From Thiomicrorhabdus marina (GTDB lineage Bacteria; Pseudomonadota; Gammaproteobacteria; Thiomicrospirales; Thiomicrospiraceae), in the NCBI RefSeq assembly GCF_017571465.1, contig NZ_JAGETV010000002.1, positions 1 to 64,000 of the forward strand: a stretch of DNA of 64,000 nucleotides, given 5' to 3'. Shown here piece after piece: positions 1-9,702 of this stretch (positions within the stretch are counted from its first letter, which is position 1; each line of letters starts with the position of its first letter). The notes beneath the pieces were generated by a model that was not told the DNA's origin, searched no databases, and was given only the letters and a program-made list of their open reading frames with translations. The position numbers were made by a program, and so were the translations under genes.

Positions 1-95
1 GAAGCCTGAACCGAAGCCTGAACCGAAGCCTGAACCGAAGCCTGAACCGAAGCCTGAACCGAAGCCTGAACCGAAGCCTGAACCGAAGCCTGAAC
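1..95 (+). repeat. 12-bp tandem repeat coding Lys-Pro-Glu-Pro
   Basis: The unit GAAGCCTGAACC repeats almost eight times without a mismatch from the first base of the window to about 95. It is in frame with the following TonB-like sequence and codes for a K-P-E-P spacer. The perfect identity at DNA level suggests recent copy-number change by slippage. It probably continues to the left of the window, so the true copy number is unknown. Confidence 0.9.
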
Positions 96-490
96 AAATA
101 GCCAAGGCTGAGCCAGTTCAAAAAGCAATGACGCCGCCCGCACCAAAACCTGCGGCAAAACCACAATTTTCTGCACCACAGGTGATGCAAGCGGAGCAGG
201 CGTATTTGTCAGAACTGCACCAAAAAATTATGCAATATGCACAGGACACCTACCCTCGCCGTGCTAAACGCCGCAATTGGGAAGGTGATGTGATGATCAG
301 CTTTACAATAAATGCCGACGGCAGTATTGAAAATCTTAAGCTGGAAGACAGTTCCGGTCGAGATATGCTGGATGACGCAGCTCTGAAAATTATTACCGAC
401 AAAATGCAATCGCGTTTCCATCGGTTTCCCGAAAGAATTCAACGAGATAGCTGGAATATTCGCGTACCGGTAAGCTACCGCTTAAACTGA
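2..490 (+). CDS. tonB: TonB energy-transducing protein, C-terminal part
   Basis: The reading frame is open from the left edge of the window, so the N-terminus (membrane anchor) lies outside. What is visible is a K-P-E-P repeat spacer, a Pro/Ala-rich linker, and a C-terminal domain of about 90 residues with the TonB pattern: RRAKRRNWEGDVMISFTINADG, then a helix (DDAALKIITD) and a final strand ending in VPVSYRLN. TonB spans the periplasm and couples the ExbB/ExbD proton-driven motor to outer-membrane receptors; one such receptor is encoded at 57574-59799. The rigid Pro/charged repeat is the usual TonB periplasm-spanning device. TonB/TolA family membership is firm; whether exbB/exbD precede it cannot be seen. 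Confidence 0.85.
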   Translation, partial: KPEPKPEPKPEPKPEPKPEPKPEPKPEPKPEQIAKAEPVQKAMTPPAPKPAAKPQFSAPQVMQAEQAYLSELHQKIMQYAQDTYPRRAKRRNWEGDVMISFTINADGSIENLKLEDSSGRDMLDDAALKIITDKMQSRFHRFPERIQRDSWNIRVPVSYRLN

Positions 491-558
491 GGGTTTCTCT
501 CGGTACTCGGCAAAAAATTTGCTAAAATGTGCGTTTTTTCAATCTACAGGAAATTCCG

Positions 559-996
559 ATGGACTTTACTGCGCCAAGTAAGAGTATTGCCGAAGTACAA
601 GAGGATTTAGTAAAACGCTTTACTCACTTTGCCAATCCAAAAGATCGATACCGTTATCTGATTGATATGGGCAAACATCTTCAAGCAATGGATGAAAGCT
701 TTGCAACCGAAGATAACCGTATTCACGGCTGTCAATCTCAGGTGTGGATTCACATAGAAGAAAAAGACGGACGTCTATTTATGGAAGCGAAAAGTGATGC
801 TGCTATTGTTTCCGGACTAATCGCCTTACTGCTTCGCATTTACCACGGCCGCACTCCAGCAGAAGTCGCAACTGCACCTCTGGATTTTCTTGGCAAAATC
901 GGCCTACTACAGCAACTTTCCCCAAACCGTTCGACGGGCTTATATCACATGATTAAACGAATTCAAGCCGAAGGCAAAAAACGGGTTACTGCTTAA
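559..996 (+). CDS. sufE: SufE-like cysteine desulfuration protein
   Basis: A 145-aa SufE-family protein. SufE accepts persulfide sulfur from the cysteine desulfurase SufS and passes it to the Suf Fe-S scaffold in the cytoplasm. The acceptor cysteine is C58 in the motif IHGCQSQVW. The C-terminal SufE pattern (sequential helices with GLIALLLRIYHGRTPAEV) is complete. The start at 559 is preferred over an in-frame ATG at 529 because CAGGAA lies just upstream and the protein then begins with the usual SufE length. A weak stem-loop at 1015-1042 follows. No sufS, sufB or sufC is nearby, so it stands alone here. Confidence 0.9.
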   Translation: MDFTAPSKSIAEVQEDLVKRFTHFANPKDRYRYLIDMGKHLQAMDESFATEDNRIHGCQSQVWIHIEEKDGRLFMEAKSDAAIVSGLIALLLRIYHGRTPAEVATAPLDFLGKIGLLQQLSPNRSTGLYHMIKRIQAEGKKRVTA

Positions 997-1014
997 GTTA
1001 ATCTTTCATTCCAA

Positions 1015-1042
1015 TCACGCTGTGTAAATAGCGTGAGCTTTT
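1015..1042 (+). terminator. Weak terminator after sufE
   Basis: TCACGCT and AGCGTGA pair around an 8-base loop and are followed by a short T tract (GCTTTTCC). The T run is poor, so termination may be partial. Confidence 0.45.
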
Positions 1043-1156
1043 CCAATTACTTCTAGCCTTATCGAAAATTTTCATTGGCAAGCCTGCGCTAATCTCCAGC
1101 AAACACGCTATTATTCTAATTGATGCTACACATCAAACAAGAATTGGAGGAATTTG

Positions 1157-2353
1157 ATGTCTTATCTAAAAAATAGCCCGAATGCAGAAGGTTATTTCGG
1201 CGAATTCGGCGGCGCTTTTTTACCACCGGAACTAGAACCGCACTTTGCAGAGATCAACAAAGCATACCAAGAGCTCGGGCGCTCAGCGGACTTTCTCAAC
1301 GAACTTAAATACATCCGTAAACACTACCAAGGCCGCCCGACTCCTGTTTACTATGCGCATAACTTAAGTAAAGAAGTTGGCGCGCATATTTATCTTAAAC
1401 GAGAAGATCTCAACCATTCCGGCGCTCATAAACTCAACCACTGCATGGCTGAAGCACTGTTAGCCAAACACATGGGAAAAACCAAACTGATTGCCGAAAC
1501 CGGAGCAGGCCAACACGGTGTTGCACTCGCTACCGCCGCTGCATACTTCGGCATGGAATGTGAGATTCATATGGGTGAAATCGACATCGCCAAAGAAGCG
1601 CCGAATGTCACCCGTATGAAATTACTTGGCGCCAAAGTGGTGCCGGTTTCGTTTGGTGGTCGCAGCTTAAAAGAAGCGGTAGATTCAGCGTTCCAGTCTT
1701 ATGTACCGCAAGCCGATACTGCCCTTTTTGCCATCGGCTCTGTCGTTGGCCCACACCCATTCCCAATGATGGTACGTAACTTCCAATCGGTAGTCGGGCA
1801 TGAATCTCGTGAACAGTTTCTTGAAATGACCGGCGAGTTACCCGACCAAGTTGGCGCCTGCGTCGGCGGCGGTTCAAATGCAATGGGGTTATTTGCAGGC
1901 TTTATCGAAGACAAGGGTGTTGGTCTAAATGGCGTCGAACCGCTTGGGCGCGGCACCAAACTCGGTGAACACTCGGCTACCATGACCTTTGGTAAACCGG
2001 GTATGATTCACGGCTTCAAATGCATGTTATTATCTGATGAAGAAGGCAATCCGGCACCGGTGCACTCAATTGCTTCGGGATTGGATTACCCAGGCGTCGG
2101 CCCGGAACACTCGCACCTTAAAACAACCGGCCGCGTGAACTACCATGCAGTAACCGATGAAGAAACCTTAGATGCATTTTATAAACTGTCCCGAATGGAA
2201 GGCATTATTCCCGCACTGGAAAGCTCTCATGCGGTAGCTTGGGCAATGAAGTATGGTCAAGAAAATCCTGGATCAACAATACTGATCAACCTTTCCGGTC
2301 GCGGCGATAAAGACATTGACTATGTTGCCGATAATTTCGGAACCGGAGAATAG
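1157..2353 (+). CDS. Orphan tryptophan synthase beta-like (TrpB family) enzyme
   Basis: A 398-aa fold-type II PLP enzyme of the TrpB family, which condenses indole with serine. The PLP lysine is K92 in HSGAHKLNH, the catalytic acid is E114 in AETGAGQHG, and the phosphate-binding loop is GGGSNAMG. It differs from ordinary TrpB in the segment after E114 ([16 protein letters not shown] replaces the usual GREDxxRQxxNVxRM type) and at HSGAHKLN (usually HTGAHKIN). There is no trpA or other trp gene next to it, which is unusual for the canonical subunit. It starts at ATG 1157 behind GGAGG. An inverted repeat TTGATG/CATCAA at about 1119-1137 lies just upstream and could be an operator. It could be the only TrpB of the cell or a specialised paralogue. 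Confidence 0.8.
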   Translation: MSYLKNSPNAEGYFGEFGGAFLPPELEPHFAEINKAYQELGRSADFLNELKYIRKHYQGRPTPVYYAHNLSKEVGAHIYLKREDLNHSGAHKLNHCMAEALLAKHMGKTKLIAETGAGQHGVALATAAAYFGMECEIHMGEIDIAKEAPNVTRMKLLGAKVVPVSFGGRSLKEAVDSAFQSYVPQADTALFAIGSVVGPHPFPMMVRNFQSVVGHESREQFLEMTGELPDQVGACVGGGSNAMGLFAGFIEDKGVGLNGVEPLGRGTKLGEHSATMTFGKPGMIHGFKCMLLSDEEGNPAPVHSIASGLDYPGVGPEHSHLKTTGRVNYHAVTDEETLDAFYKLSRMEGIIPALESSHAVAWAMKYGQENPGSTILINLSGRGDKDIDYVADNFGTGE

Positions 2354-2380
2354 CCCGCTCCGATAATATCCAGACCTATA

Positions 2381-2421
2381 AAAAACGCCGCCTTAGAAAC
2401 AAACCAAGGCGGCGTTTTTTT
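2381..2421. terminator. Strong bidirectional terminator
   Basis: AAACGCCGCCTT pairs with AAGGCGGCGTTT around an 11-base loop. There is a T run on the + strand after it and an A run before it, so it can serve both trpB (+) and the small gene on the - strand. Confidence 0.9.
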
Positions 2422-2441
2422 GTATTTGTAGATTTATATAT

Positions 2442-2579
2442 TTACTGAACAGAAAGCATCGGCATTAGGATTTCAGTCACCAACACAACTGGAGCAACCG
2501 CTAGCAAAGCGCCAATTGCACCGTATTTTACAGCCATACCTTTCTTATTCACTGTTACCTTTTGATTATTATCAGACAT
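2442..2579 (-). CDS. Small single-pass membrane protein, unknown
   Basis: A 45-aa protein starting MSDNNQKVTV, with a lysine-rich N-terminal stretch and one hydrophobic segment (GAIGALLAVAPVVLVTEIL) that looks membrane-spanning. The start at ATG 2579 is chosen because the in-frame extension to 2624 is unlike coding sequence. It is followed by the bidirectional terminator at 2381-2421, which supports transcription of a real unit. I do not recognise a family. Confidence 0.45.
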   Translation of the reverse strand: MSDNNQKVTVNKKGMAVKYGAIGALLAVAPVVLVTEILMPMLSVQ

Positions 2580-2781
2580 TTTTAATTCCCGCTTAGTGTT
2601 CAAAAAAACGTAACTATATAGCATTTCGCTTATAAGACTATATTTAAGATACTTATACCGATAGAAGTGCCATTAATCTCTAAAAACCATTTTTCCAAAT
2701 TGACAAAAAAAACCCACAAAACAATTGCCTGCAGGGCTTAAAACAAAGTAATAATTTTTTAAATCTTTACTGTTTTAACGA

Positions 2782-3339
2782 TTATTTTTTTACAAAACGA
2801 TAAATCGATTTTTTCTGCTCAAATCCGTTTTCCCAAATGGTATAAGTTGTTTGAAGAACGTCATTTTCTAAAAATTCATGCTCGATACCGTGCACATGAC
2901 CGTCGTCGGAATTACATAGTTCAGTGTTCATGTCACAATCAAAAGCAATCTTTTGTGCTGAGCTGCTTTTTACATTCGACTTAAATTCCGGTTGATTTTT
3001 CTTGGCACAATAGTGTGTCGCCTTCACCCAAGAACAAGTCTTGTCATAGCAATGGTACATGGTCATCATTTCTTTTTTAGTGCCCGGTAACAAGATTTCC
3101 TGCACCGCAGAACCTCGACCGGTAACATGGAATTTCATCGCTGTTTGATCCGTTCCAAGCATCTTCGCGGCTGGCCCTTTTTTCGTCGCCCCGCCCACCT
3201 GCATATCCGCCGGAGCTAACTTCCAATCCCCTTGCAGTTTAGCCGTCCAATCATAAATTTCTTTTGGTGAACTGGCCGAAGCCGTATTGACCGACATCAT
3301 TAACGCCGCCGCTAAAACTAAACCTGTACGCATTGCCAT
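2782..3339 (-). CDS. Secreted protein, unknown function
   Basis: A 185-aa protein with a clear signal peptide (MAMRTGLVLAAALMMSVNTASA, cleavage after ASA), therefore exported. The mature part has six cysteines (in YHCYDKTCSW, THYCAKK, FDCDM, ELCNSD), which suggests disulfides in the periplasm. AGGAG sits 7 bases before ATG 3339. No recognised domain. It stands alone between two intergenic stretches, with no operon partner. Confidence 0.7.
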   Translation of the reverse strand: MAMRTGLVLAAALMMSVNTASASSPKEIYDWTAKLQGDWKLAPADMQVGGATKKGPAAKMLGTDQTAMKFHVTGRGSAVQEILLPGTKKEMMTMYHCYDKTCSWVKATHYCAKKNQPEFKSNVKSSSAQKIAFDCDMNTELCNSDDGHVHGIEHEFLENDVLQTTYTIWENGFEQKKSIYRFVKK

Positions 3340-3549
3340 AAATTTATCTCCTATATCATCAAACTTCTTTATGCAAAATCAGTATAAACAGTGCCCTTTA
3401 AAAAAAAGAAATAGAAAATTCTTTACAAATCATAAAGTTATTTACAGTCGTGAGAGATTTCCATGTAAACACAAAATTTTTCAATACGATTTATATACAT
3501 AACGAGTAAATACCTTTACTAGACAAAAGCGAATTTCTTAACTGCAATA

Positions 3550-3583
3550 AAAAACCCCACGAAGATAATTCTTCGCAGGGTTT
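3550..3583 (-). terminator. Terminator after htpX
   Basis: Read on the - strand, CCCTGCGAAG pairs with CTTCGTGGGG (two G-U pairs) and is followed by TTTTTTATTG. It lies just downstream of the htpX stop codon. Confidence 0.75.
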
Positions 3584-3626
3584 CAATAACCGGCTTACAC
3601 CGGTTAGCTTTATTCAATTGTTTGAA

Positions 3627-4523
3627 TTAAGCGATTTTTAGCTGGTCTTGAGTGGTGCCTTCAAGTTTAGCGATACGGTCTGCCAAATCTGGGTGAGACT
3701 TGAATAGATCACCGAATGAAGAAGGCGCCGCCGAGATACCGAATGCCGCCATTTGGTCAGGTAGGTGACCAGGTTGCATGGTTTGCAGACGCTTAAGTGC
3801 AGCAATCATATTCTCTTTACCGGCTAGGTAAGCACCGCCATTGTCGGCATGGAATTCACGGTAACGTGAGAACCACATTGCGATAATGCTCGCTAGGATA
3901 CCGAATACGATTTGCGCCACGATATCAGTAATAATGAACGCCCAACTGTGACCTTCTTCTTCGTTCTTAAGTACTACGCGGTCAACCACGTAAGCAACGA
4001 TTTTGGCGAAGAAGATAACGAAAGTATTCAATACACCTTGAAGCAGAGCCATAGTAACCATATCACCGTTGGCAACGTGCGCAACTTCATGACCTAGCAC
4101 CGCTTCCACTTCGTTACGTTGCATAAAACGTAATAGACCAGTAGAAACCGCAACAAGAGAGTTGTTTTTGCTCATACCGGTTGCAAACGCATTCGGCTCC
4201 GGTGAGTCATAGATAGCAACTTCCGGACATTTAATACCCGCTTTTTCCGCTTGGCGACGAACAGTGTCAAGCAACCATTGCTCATCTTGGTTACGCGGCG
4301 TTTCGATAACTTGCGCACCAGTCGTCATTTTCGCCATCCACTTTGACATCGCCAAAGAAACGAAAGAACCAGCAAAACCGAATACCAAAGCAAACATGAA
4401 TAGGTTACCTAGATTTAGGCTCGTACCTTGCATGTAGCTGCCTACCCCTAACAAGTTTAGGGTAATCATCGCGACGGCAATTACCGCGATGTTAGTTAAT
4501 AGAAATAAACCAATGCGCTTCAT
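3627..4523 (-). CDS. htpX: HtpX membrane zinc metalloprotease
   Basis: A 298-aa M48 family protease of the inner membrane, which degrades damaged or misassembled membrane proteins alongside FtsH. The zinc motif is HEVAH (H145, E146, H149), with the downstream acidic ligand in the SRYREFHAD segment. There are two N-terminal membrane helices (about 5-27 and 40-60) and two more after the zinc motif. Length matches the gammaproteobacterial family. A purine-rich ribosome site (AGGAGAGTTTC, - strand) precedes the ATG. It is a single gene with its own terminator at 3550-3583. In E. coli htpX answers to envelope stress; nothing in this sequence proves the same here. Confidence 0.95.
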   Translation of the reverse strand: MKRIGLFLLTNIAVIAVAMITLNLLGVGSYMQGTSLNLGNLFMFALVFGFAGSFVSLAMSKWMAKMTTGAQVIETPRNQDEQWLLDTVRRQAEKAGIKCPEVAIYDSPEPNAFATGMSKNNSLVAVSTGLLRFMQRNEVEAVLGHEVAHVANGDMVTMALLQGVLNTFVIFFAKIVAYVVDRVVLKNEEEGHSWAFIITDIVAQIVFGILASIIAMWFSRYREFHADNGGAYLAGKENMIAALKRLQTMQPGHLPDQMAAFGISAAPSSFGDLFKSHPDLADRIAKLEGTTQDQLKIA

Positions 4524-4644
4524 GAAACTCTCCTTTGAAGTTGGCTATGTAAATCTAATAAAATGCTATGTAGGCTTAATATAAGGTTTTTTTATAACCT
4601 TTCAAGCCTTTTCTCTATTGCTTAAGTAAAGATTCAGCTTTAGT

Positions 4645-5058
4645 TCACGAGTTTGTTACTTTTTTCTTTAAACGTAGCACCGCATAAACATGATTCAACC
4701 ACTTCTGCGCATGAGCATATTCTTTAGGAAGGTCTTTCGGCAGTAATCTACCCGTCCCTTTGAACATGACACAATAACCTAGCAAATCAATCAGAAAATA
4801 GAGTTGCTCGACCGAGTAATAGGCATCAACTTTAAGCGCTGTGATCTTACTGAAAATCACATTTTGCAATATGAAACGCCACTCTTCATCTCTTAATGAT
4901 TGATAATCTTGCACCATTTCAGGCGGTAGCCCTTCTTTGACAAACCCGACCAAGCTTTCCAATGAATAGTGATTAATCAATAGCCGAATCGGCTCAACAC
5001 AACGGTTTGAAACACCGGCAAGATTATTAACCTCAAAATTTTCACTGGTTCCCGGCAT
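4645..5058 (-). CDS. Unknown protein overlapping PilZ gene
   Basis: A 137-aa cytoplasmic-looking protein that starts MPGTSENFEV. The start at 5058 is preferred over longer in-frame options because it overlaps the end of the preceding gene by only 17 bases, a spacing typical of translational coupling. Sequence is rich in hydrophobic helices (YYSVEQLYFLIDLLGYCVMF) but shows no clear signal peptide. I do not recognise a family; its partnership with the PilZ-domain gene suggests a shared role. Confidence 0.6.
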   Translation of the reverse strand: MPGTSENFEVNNLAGVSNRCVEPIRLLINHYSLESLVGFVKEGLPPEMVQDYQSLRDEEWRFILQNVIFSKITALKVDAYYSVEQLYFLIDLLGYCVMFKGTGRLLPKDLPKEYAHAQKWLNHVYAVLRLKKKVTNS

Positions 5059-6004
5059 AGTTCCATCTCTGCATTGATTCATTCGTTTCCAAACGATGTA
5101 AATAAGCCAGCAACTCTTGCTGATCCTTAGATTTCGGGAAATAAAAATCCACCGCGGTTTCATTTAAACTCTGCTGAGCTAGATAACGCGAACGGACAAT
5201 CTTACCGTCCAGCTCAATAATCTCGGCATAACTATTTTCTAACGATAACTTAACATCGGCACGAGTCAAATTCGGGTAAAGTCGAGTATCGGCAAAACGC
5301 AAGCCACACGCCGACAAATTCAGGTCGCGTTTAATCCACGATTCATGTTTCTGATAGAGCAGATAATCAGTCGCCAAATTGGTAAAGGGTTCAAAGCCTT
5401 TTTCAAACAATTGCTCTAACGATAAAATCATTTGCAACAAATCACTGTTATTGACTGCTTCGCCACTATGCAAAAACTTTTCGCGGATTTGCGGCTTAAA
5501 ACGGAACGCCTCGGGATAATCACAGATATGCAGGCGAGTGCTCGTGGAATTATCAACGGTCTCTTGAATCATTTCCGTGTAACGAATGAATTGCTTCTCG
5601 ATTTGCAGTAACAACTCATAAGTCTTCGGGGCTTCTTCTTGCAGAGTTTGCAACCCTTTAAATCCAGACAATAGATACTGTTGGTTTTGCCAATAAATCT
5701 TCCGGCTGGCGATCTCTTCGCCACGATTCAACATGCGTAGATACCCCATCACCATGTCGAACTTTTCAAAAATATCACTAACAATACGTAAAAAGATTTG
5801 TTGATGTGCGCGCAACCGATGCAACTTATGCATCACTTGGGTTTTTAAGTGCAGGATATTATCTTCGGTAGCGCGATTGAAATAATCGATACCATTACTG
5901 TAGAGGTCGGTGGTGGATTCGAGGAGTTCAGGAGAAACAAAATACTTACATTGAATGGAATATCGAAAATAGCGTCGAGAATTGCCTTGAGTAAATCGAT
6001 TCAA
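5042..6004 (-). CDS. PilZ-domain protein
   Basis: A protein of about 320 aa. The first ~220 residues are a helical region of unknown kind. The C-terminal part carries a PilZ-like core with the [D/N]xSxxG element (RDLNLSACGLRF). PilZ domains bind cyclic di-GMP, but the arginine pair RxxxR that normally precedes the core is not obvious (WIKRDLN is the nearest), so binding is uncertain. The start is a decision: ATGs at 6043 or 6022 are open, but the best ribosome site (GGAGG, 6-base spacing) points to TTG at 6004. It follows gatB by about 80 bp and overlaps an unknown gene at its 3' end, so gatCAB read-through is possible. Confidence 0.65.
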   Translation of the reverse strand: MNRFTQGNSRRYFRYSIQCKYFVSPELLESTTDLYSNGIDYFNRATEDNILHLKTQVMHKLHRLRAHQQIFLRIVSDIFEKFDMVMGYLRMLNRGEEIASRKIYWQNQQYLLSGFKGLQTLQEEAPKTYELLLQIEKQFIRYTEMIQETVDNSTSTRLHICDYPEAFRFKPQIREKFLHSGEAVNNSDLLQMILSLEQLFEKGFEPFTNLATDYLLYQKHESWIKRDLNLSACGLRFADTRLYPNLTRADVKLSLENSYAEIIELDGKIVRSRYLAQQSLNETAVDFYFPKSKDQQELLAYLHRLETNESMQRWNYAGNQ

Positions 6005-6081
6005 CTTCGGCCTCCGTAACATGAACTGCCGCCGGCATTGCACCGGCAGCTACGGATAAGTATATATTCCGTCAGGAAACC

Positions 6082-7512
6082 TTAGGAAAGTTTTTCTTTA
6101 AGAATTTTATTCACTTGACCCGGATTAGCTTGTCCGCCTGACGCTTTCATTATTTGACCGACAAAATAGCCCATCATCTTCTCTTGACCGCCTTTATAGG
6201 CTTCAACTTGCGAAGGATTATTGGCTAGCACTTCATCTACCAGCGCTTCAATCGCACCGCTGTCGGTAATTTGCTTCAAGCCTTTCGCCTCAATGATTTC
6301 ATCAGCAGAACCTTCGCCTTTCCACATCGCTTCAAATACTTGCTTAGCAATCTTACCGGAGATAGTGTCGTCCAGAATACGGCTAATCATACCTGCCAGC
6401 ATTTGCTCTGAAATTGGCGACTCAGAAATATCCAGACCGGCTTTATTTAGCGCACCGGCTAAATCTGACGTAATCCAGTTAGCGCATACTTTGGCATCTT
6501 TTGAACCGGTATGTTCAAACAGCGCTTCGAAATATTCCGCCATTGCACGTGAAGAAGTCAGTACACCGGCATCGTATTCACTTAGCCCTAATTCAGAAAC
6601 ATAACGTGCACGTTTGGCACCCGGCAGTTCCGGCATGGTCGCACGCACCGCGGCAATGTCTTCATCGCTAACGTGAATCGGCAACAAATCCGGACAAGGG
6701 AAGTAACGGTAATCATTAGCTTCTTCTTTAGTACGCATTGAACGAGTGGTATTGGTTTCCGAATCGTATAGACGGGTTTCCTGAACGACCTGACCACCAT
6801 TTTCGATAAGCTCGATTTGACGTTCGATTTCAAACTCAATAGCCTTTTCGATAAAACGGAACGAGTTGATATTCTTCAACTCAGCACGGGTACCTAACGG
6901 CTCGCCCGGACGACGTACTGAAACGTTGGAGTCAACACGGAAAGAACCTTCCTGCATGTTACCGTCACAAATTCCTAAGAAAGTGACCAGTTCATGCATT
7001 TTACGCGCATAAGCAACTGCTTCCTGCGCCGAAGACAGATCCGGTTCAGAAACGATTTCTAGTAGCGGCGTGCCAGCACGGTTTAAGTCGATACCGGTCA
7101 TCCCCGGAACAATACCGTGGTTAGATTTACCGGCATCTTCTTCCAAGTGCGCGCGGGTCACACCAATACGCTTAGTTTCACCGTCGACATCAATATCCAG
7201 ATAACCTTTACCGACAATTGGATAATCCATCTGCGTAGTTTGATAACCTTTCGGCAAATCCGGATAGAAATAGTTTTTACGGTCAAAGACCTGCTTTTTA
7301 CCTAGCTCGGCATTCAGTGCGATACCTAGCGCAATGCCTTTACCGATTACCGCATGGTTTACCACTGGCAACATGCCAGGCATACCCAAATCAACCGCGC
7401 ACGCTTGGCTGTTTGGCTCTGCACCATAGGCAATCGACGCGCCAGAAAAGATTTTCGATTTGGTGGTCAACTGAGCGTGAATCTCAAGACCAATTACAAC
7501 TTCCCAACTCAT
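6082..7512 (-). CDS. gatB: Asp/Glu-tRNA amidotransferase subunit B
   Basis: A 476-aa GatB. With GatA and GatC it converts misacylated Glu-tRNA(Gln) and/or Asp-tRNA(Asn) to the amide form. The N-terminal kinase-like domain opens with [13 protein letters not shown] and continues through [12 protein letters not shown], and the C-terminal tRNA-binding (YqeY-like) tail ends in [13 protein letters not shown]. Length is normal. It is the last gene of gatC-gatA-gatB, 17 bp after gatA, in one transcription unit. Confidence 0.95.
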   Translation of the reverse strand: MSWEVVIGLEIHAQLTTKSKIFSGASIAYGAEPNSQACAVDLGMPGMLPVVNHAVIGKGIALGIALNAELGKKQVFDRKNYFYPDLPKGYQTTQMDYPIVGKGYLDIDVDGETKRIGVTRAHLEEDAGKSNHGIVPGMTGIDLNRAGTPLLEIVSEPDLSSAQEAVAYARKMHELVTFLGICDGNMQEGSFRVDSNVSVRRPGEPLGTRAELKNINSFRFIEKAIEFEIERQIELIENGGQVVQETRLYDSETNTTRSMRTKEEANDYRYFPCPDLLPIHVSDEDIAAVRATMPELPGAKRARYVSELGLSEYDAGVLTSSRAMAEYFEALFEHTGSKDAKVCANWITSDLAGALNKAGLDISESPISEQMLAGMISRILDDTISGKIAKQVFEAMWKGEGSADEIIEAKGLKQITDSGAIEALVDEVLANNPSQVEAYKGGQEKMMGYFVGQIMKASGGQANPGQVNKILKEKLS

Positions 7513-7529
7513 TAATTCTCTCCCTGCGC

Positions 7530-8987
7530 TTAACTGTACTGCTCTGGCATCTGTTTGTGCCAGTCAGTGACTTGTTGGAATTGGTGACCGATATTCAAAA
7601 GCTTAGCTTCCGAGAAATGCGGCCCGACTACATGTAGCCCGACCGGACGACCGTTGGCGAAACCGGCCGGAATCGACATACCCGGGAAACCGCCTAGATT
7701 CACTGGAATGGTATACAGATCAGCCAAGTACATGCTGGTCGGATCATCGGTTTTTTCACCAATATTGAACGCAGGCGTTGGTGCAACCGGCCCCATAATC
7801 ACATCACACTGCTCGAAAGCGTTAGTGAAATCATCATGCACCATGCGACGCAGACGCTGAGCTTTTAGATAGTAAGCATCGTAGTAACCGGCCGATAGCG
7901 CATAAGCACCGACCATAATACGACGCTTAACTTCGGCGCCGAAACCTTCGGCACGTGAACGCTTATAAAGGTCTTCCAAATCTTTTGGCTGTTCGCAACG
8001 GTGACCAAAACGCACACCGTCGTAACGTGACAAGTTAGAAGAAGCTTCTGCCGGAGCCAATACATAATAAGAAGGCACCGCTAAATCTTTATTCGGCAAG
8101 CTGACCGGAACGGTTGTTGCACCTAGCTTCTCAATTTCAGCGATCGCGTCTTTAATCACCTTCTCAACTTCAGGGTCTAGACCCTCGCCGAAGTATTCAG
8201 CCGGAACGCCCACTTTTAAACCTTCAAGCGAGTTATTTAACTCGGCGGCAAAATCGGCGCGTTCTTGTTCAAGACAAGTCGAATCGCGTTGATCGAACTC
8301 GCTCATGGCATTTAGCATCCACGCCGACTCTTCCGCCGAACGGCTCATAGGCCCTGCTTGGTCGAAACTTGAGGCATAAGCGATAATCCCGAAACGCGAA
8401 ACCGTTCCGTAAGTCGGCTTAATACCGGTAATCCCACAAAAAGAAGCCGGCTGACGGATTGAACCACCGGTATCGGTACCGGTTGCCATCGGCGCTAGGT
8501 TGGCCGCAATAACTGCCGCCGCTCCACCGGAAGAACCGCCCGGAACTGCATTCAAATCCCAAGGATTTTTGGTCGGGCCATAATATGAACTCTCCGACGA
8601 TGACCCCATCGCGAATTCATCCATATTGGTTTTCCCTAAAATCGGCATACCGGCTTTTTTCAGCAAAGTAACCACATGCGCATCGTAAGGCGCGATAAAG
8701 TTATCCAGCATTTTCGACGAACAAGACGTCTTTACGCCGTCGGTACAGAAAATATCTTTGTGAGCAATCGGGATACCGGTTAACTGACCGGCAGTACCGT
8801 TTTGCAAACGCTCATCTGCTTCGCGCGCCATTTGCAACGCCAGTTCAGGGGTAACGGTAACATAGGCATTCAGTTCAGGATCAAATTGGGCAATACGATC
8901 TAAGTAGTGCTGCGTTAGCTCGACACTGGTGATTTCCCCAGCGTGCAGCTTTTCGCTCATCTGTTTTACGCTTAGTGTGTGTAACAT
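7530..8987 (-). CDS. gatA: Asp/Glu-tRNA amidotransferase subunit A
   Basis: A 485-aa amidase-signature protein that releases ammonia from glutamine for GatB. The catalytic Ser-cisSer-Lys set is visible: K77 in PIAHKD, the serines of PGGSSGG near 150-155, and nucleophile S176 in [13 protein letters not shown]. Length is normal for GatA. It lies between gatC (12-bp gap) and gatB (17-bp gap) on the - strand. Confidence 0.95.
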   Translation of the reverse strand: MLHTLSVKQMSEKLHAGEITSVELTQHYLDRIAQFDPELNAYVTVTPELALQMAREADERLQNGTAGQLTGIPIAHKDIFCTDGVKTSCSSKMLDNFIAPYDAHVVTLLKKAGMPILGKTNMDEFAMGSSSESSYYGPTKNPWDLNAVPGGSSGGAAAVIAANLAPMATGTDTGGSIRQPASFCGITGIKPTYGTVSRFGIIAYASSFDQAGPMSRSAEESAWMLNAMSEFDQRDSTCLEQERADFAAELNNSLEGLKVGVPAEYFGEGLDPEVEKVIKDAIAEIEKLGATTVPVSLPNKDLAVPSYYVLAPAEASSNLSRYDGVRFGHRCEQPKDLEDLYKRSRAEGFGAEVKRRIMVGAYALSAGYYDAYYLKAQRLRRMVHDDFTNAFEQCDVIMGPVAPTPAFNIGEKTDDPTSMYLADLYTIPVNLGGFPGMSIPAGFANGRPVGLHVVGPHFSEAKLLNIGHQFQQVTDWHKQMPEQYS

Positions 8988-8999
8988 CTTAATCTCTTA

Positions 9000-9287
9000 T
9001 CATTCAATAACTTGCGGCACTAGATACATGTCTTTCGCCGTGGCTGGCGCGACTTTCTGAAGTTTTTCGTGTTGATCTGTTTCAGTCACTTCATCAACAC
9101 GAAGACGTTGTGCAACATCGTGCGGATGCGCCATCGGTTCAACACCATCGGTATTGACCGCTTGCATCTGCTCGAACAAATCCAAAACTTTAGAAAGTTT
9201 TCCAGAGACCTGCTCCACTTCATTATCCGCGACATCAATCATCGCCAAACGCGAAATATATTCGACTTCGCTTTTTCCTATCGACAC
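9000..9287 (-). CDS. gatC: Asp/Glu-tRNA amidotransferase subunit C
   Basis: A 95-aa GatC, the small belt subunit that holds GatA and GatB together. The N-terminal helices (EVEYISRLAMIDV) and the C-terminal tail ending in KDMYLVPQVIE are typical. The start codon is GTG at 9287, with GGGAG 7 bases before it. First gene of gatCAB; its promoter must lie in the 9288-9702 spacer, divergent from mreB. Confidence 0.93.
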   Translation of the reverse strand: MSIGKSEVEYISRLAMIDVADNEVEQVSGKLSKVLDLFEQMQAVNTDGVEPMAHPHDVAQRLRVDEVTETDQHEKLQKVAPATAKDMYLVPQVIE

Positions 9288-9702
9288 TGTGCTACTCCCA
9301 ATTTGGAAATCCGTTCTCGCCCGCCATTCGGACGCAAAAAATAACGCAATAAAATACCATAAATTCGCTTACAGATACAGAGGAGCAAGGCAAATGGGCG
9401 CGAGAAAATCCAACTCGACAGCAACAATCGTAAAGTTTGCCAATGATTCAAAATCAACTAAATAGCCTGCCCCAAATTAGCGCGAAATTTTCGATAACTG
9501 ACCGACCTTTCTACGCATTCTCAGACATCAAATTCGTAAACAGACATCGCGTTGTTTTATAACGCCCTAAATTGCCAAAAGTCTGCATAAATATAGATTT
9601 AATTTTTATCAGGGCTTTTCCCCTGAGAAGTCTTCTCCCGCTTAATTAATTCAGTTAGAATAGCGGGATTGTTTTAATGACCGACATCAAGGATGCACCA
9701 GA
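9288..9702. other. Divergent promoter region between gatC and mreB
   Basis: About 415 bp without a convincing gene. Short ORFs here continue from shadows of gatC. It should contain the promoters of gatCAB (-) and mreBCD (+). On the + strand a TAGAAT hexamer at 9656-9661 is a possible -10 for mreB, flanked by the inverted pair CCCGCT/AGCGGG (9637-9642, 9662-9667). Another short inverted repeat, CAGGG/CCCTG, lies near 9610-9625. No RNA gene is evident. Confidence 0.5.

Noticed and set aside
1-95. Repeat at the left edge as a CRISPR or intergenic minisatellite
   Set aside because: It is in frame with tonB and codes for the Lys-Pro-Glu-Pro spacer normal for TonB.
1119-1137. TTGATG/CATCAA upstream of the trpB-like gene as a trp operator or attenuator
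   Set aside because: Arms are only 6 bp, there is no leader peptide with tryptophan codons, and no matching copy elsewhere. Kept only as a remark on the gene.
9154-9465. Possible + strand gene of 103 codons near gatC
   Set aside because: Most of it is antisense to gatC and the rest has no protein-like character or ribosome site.
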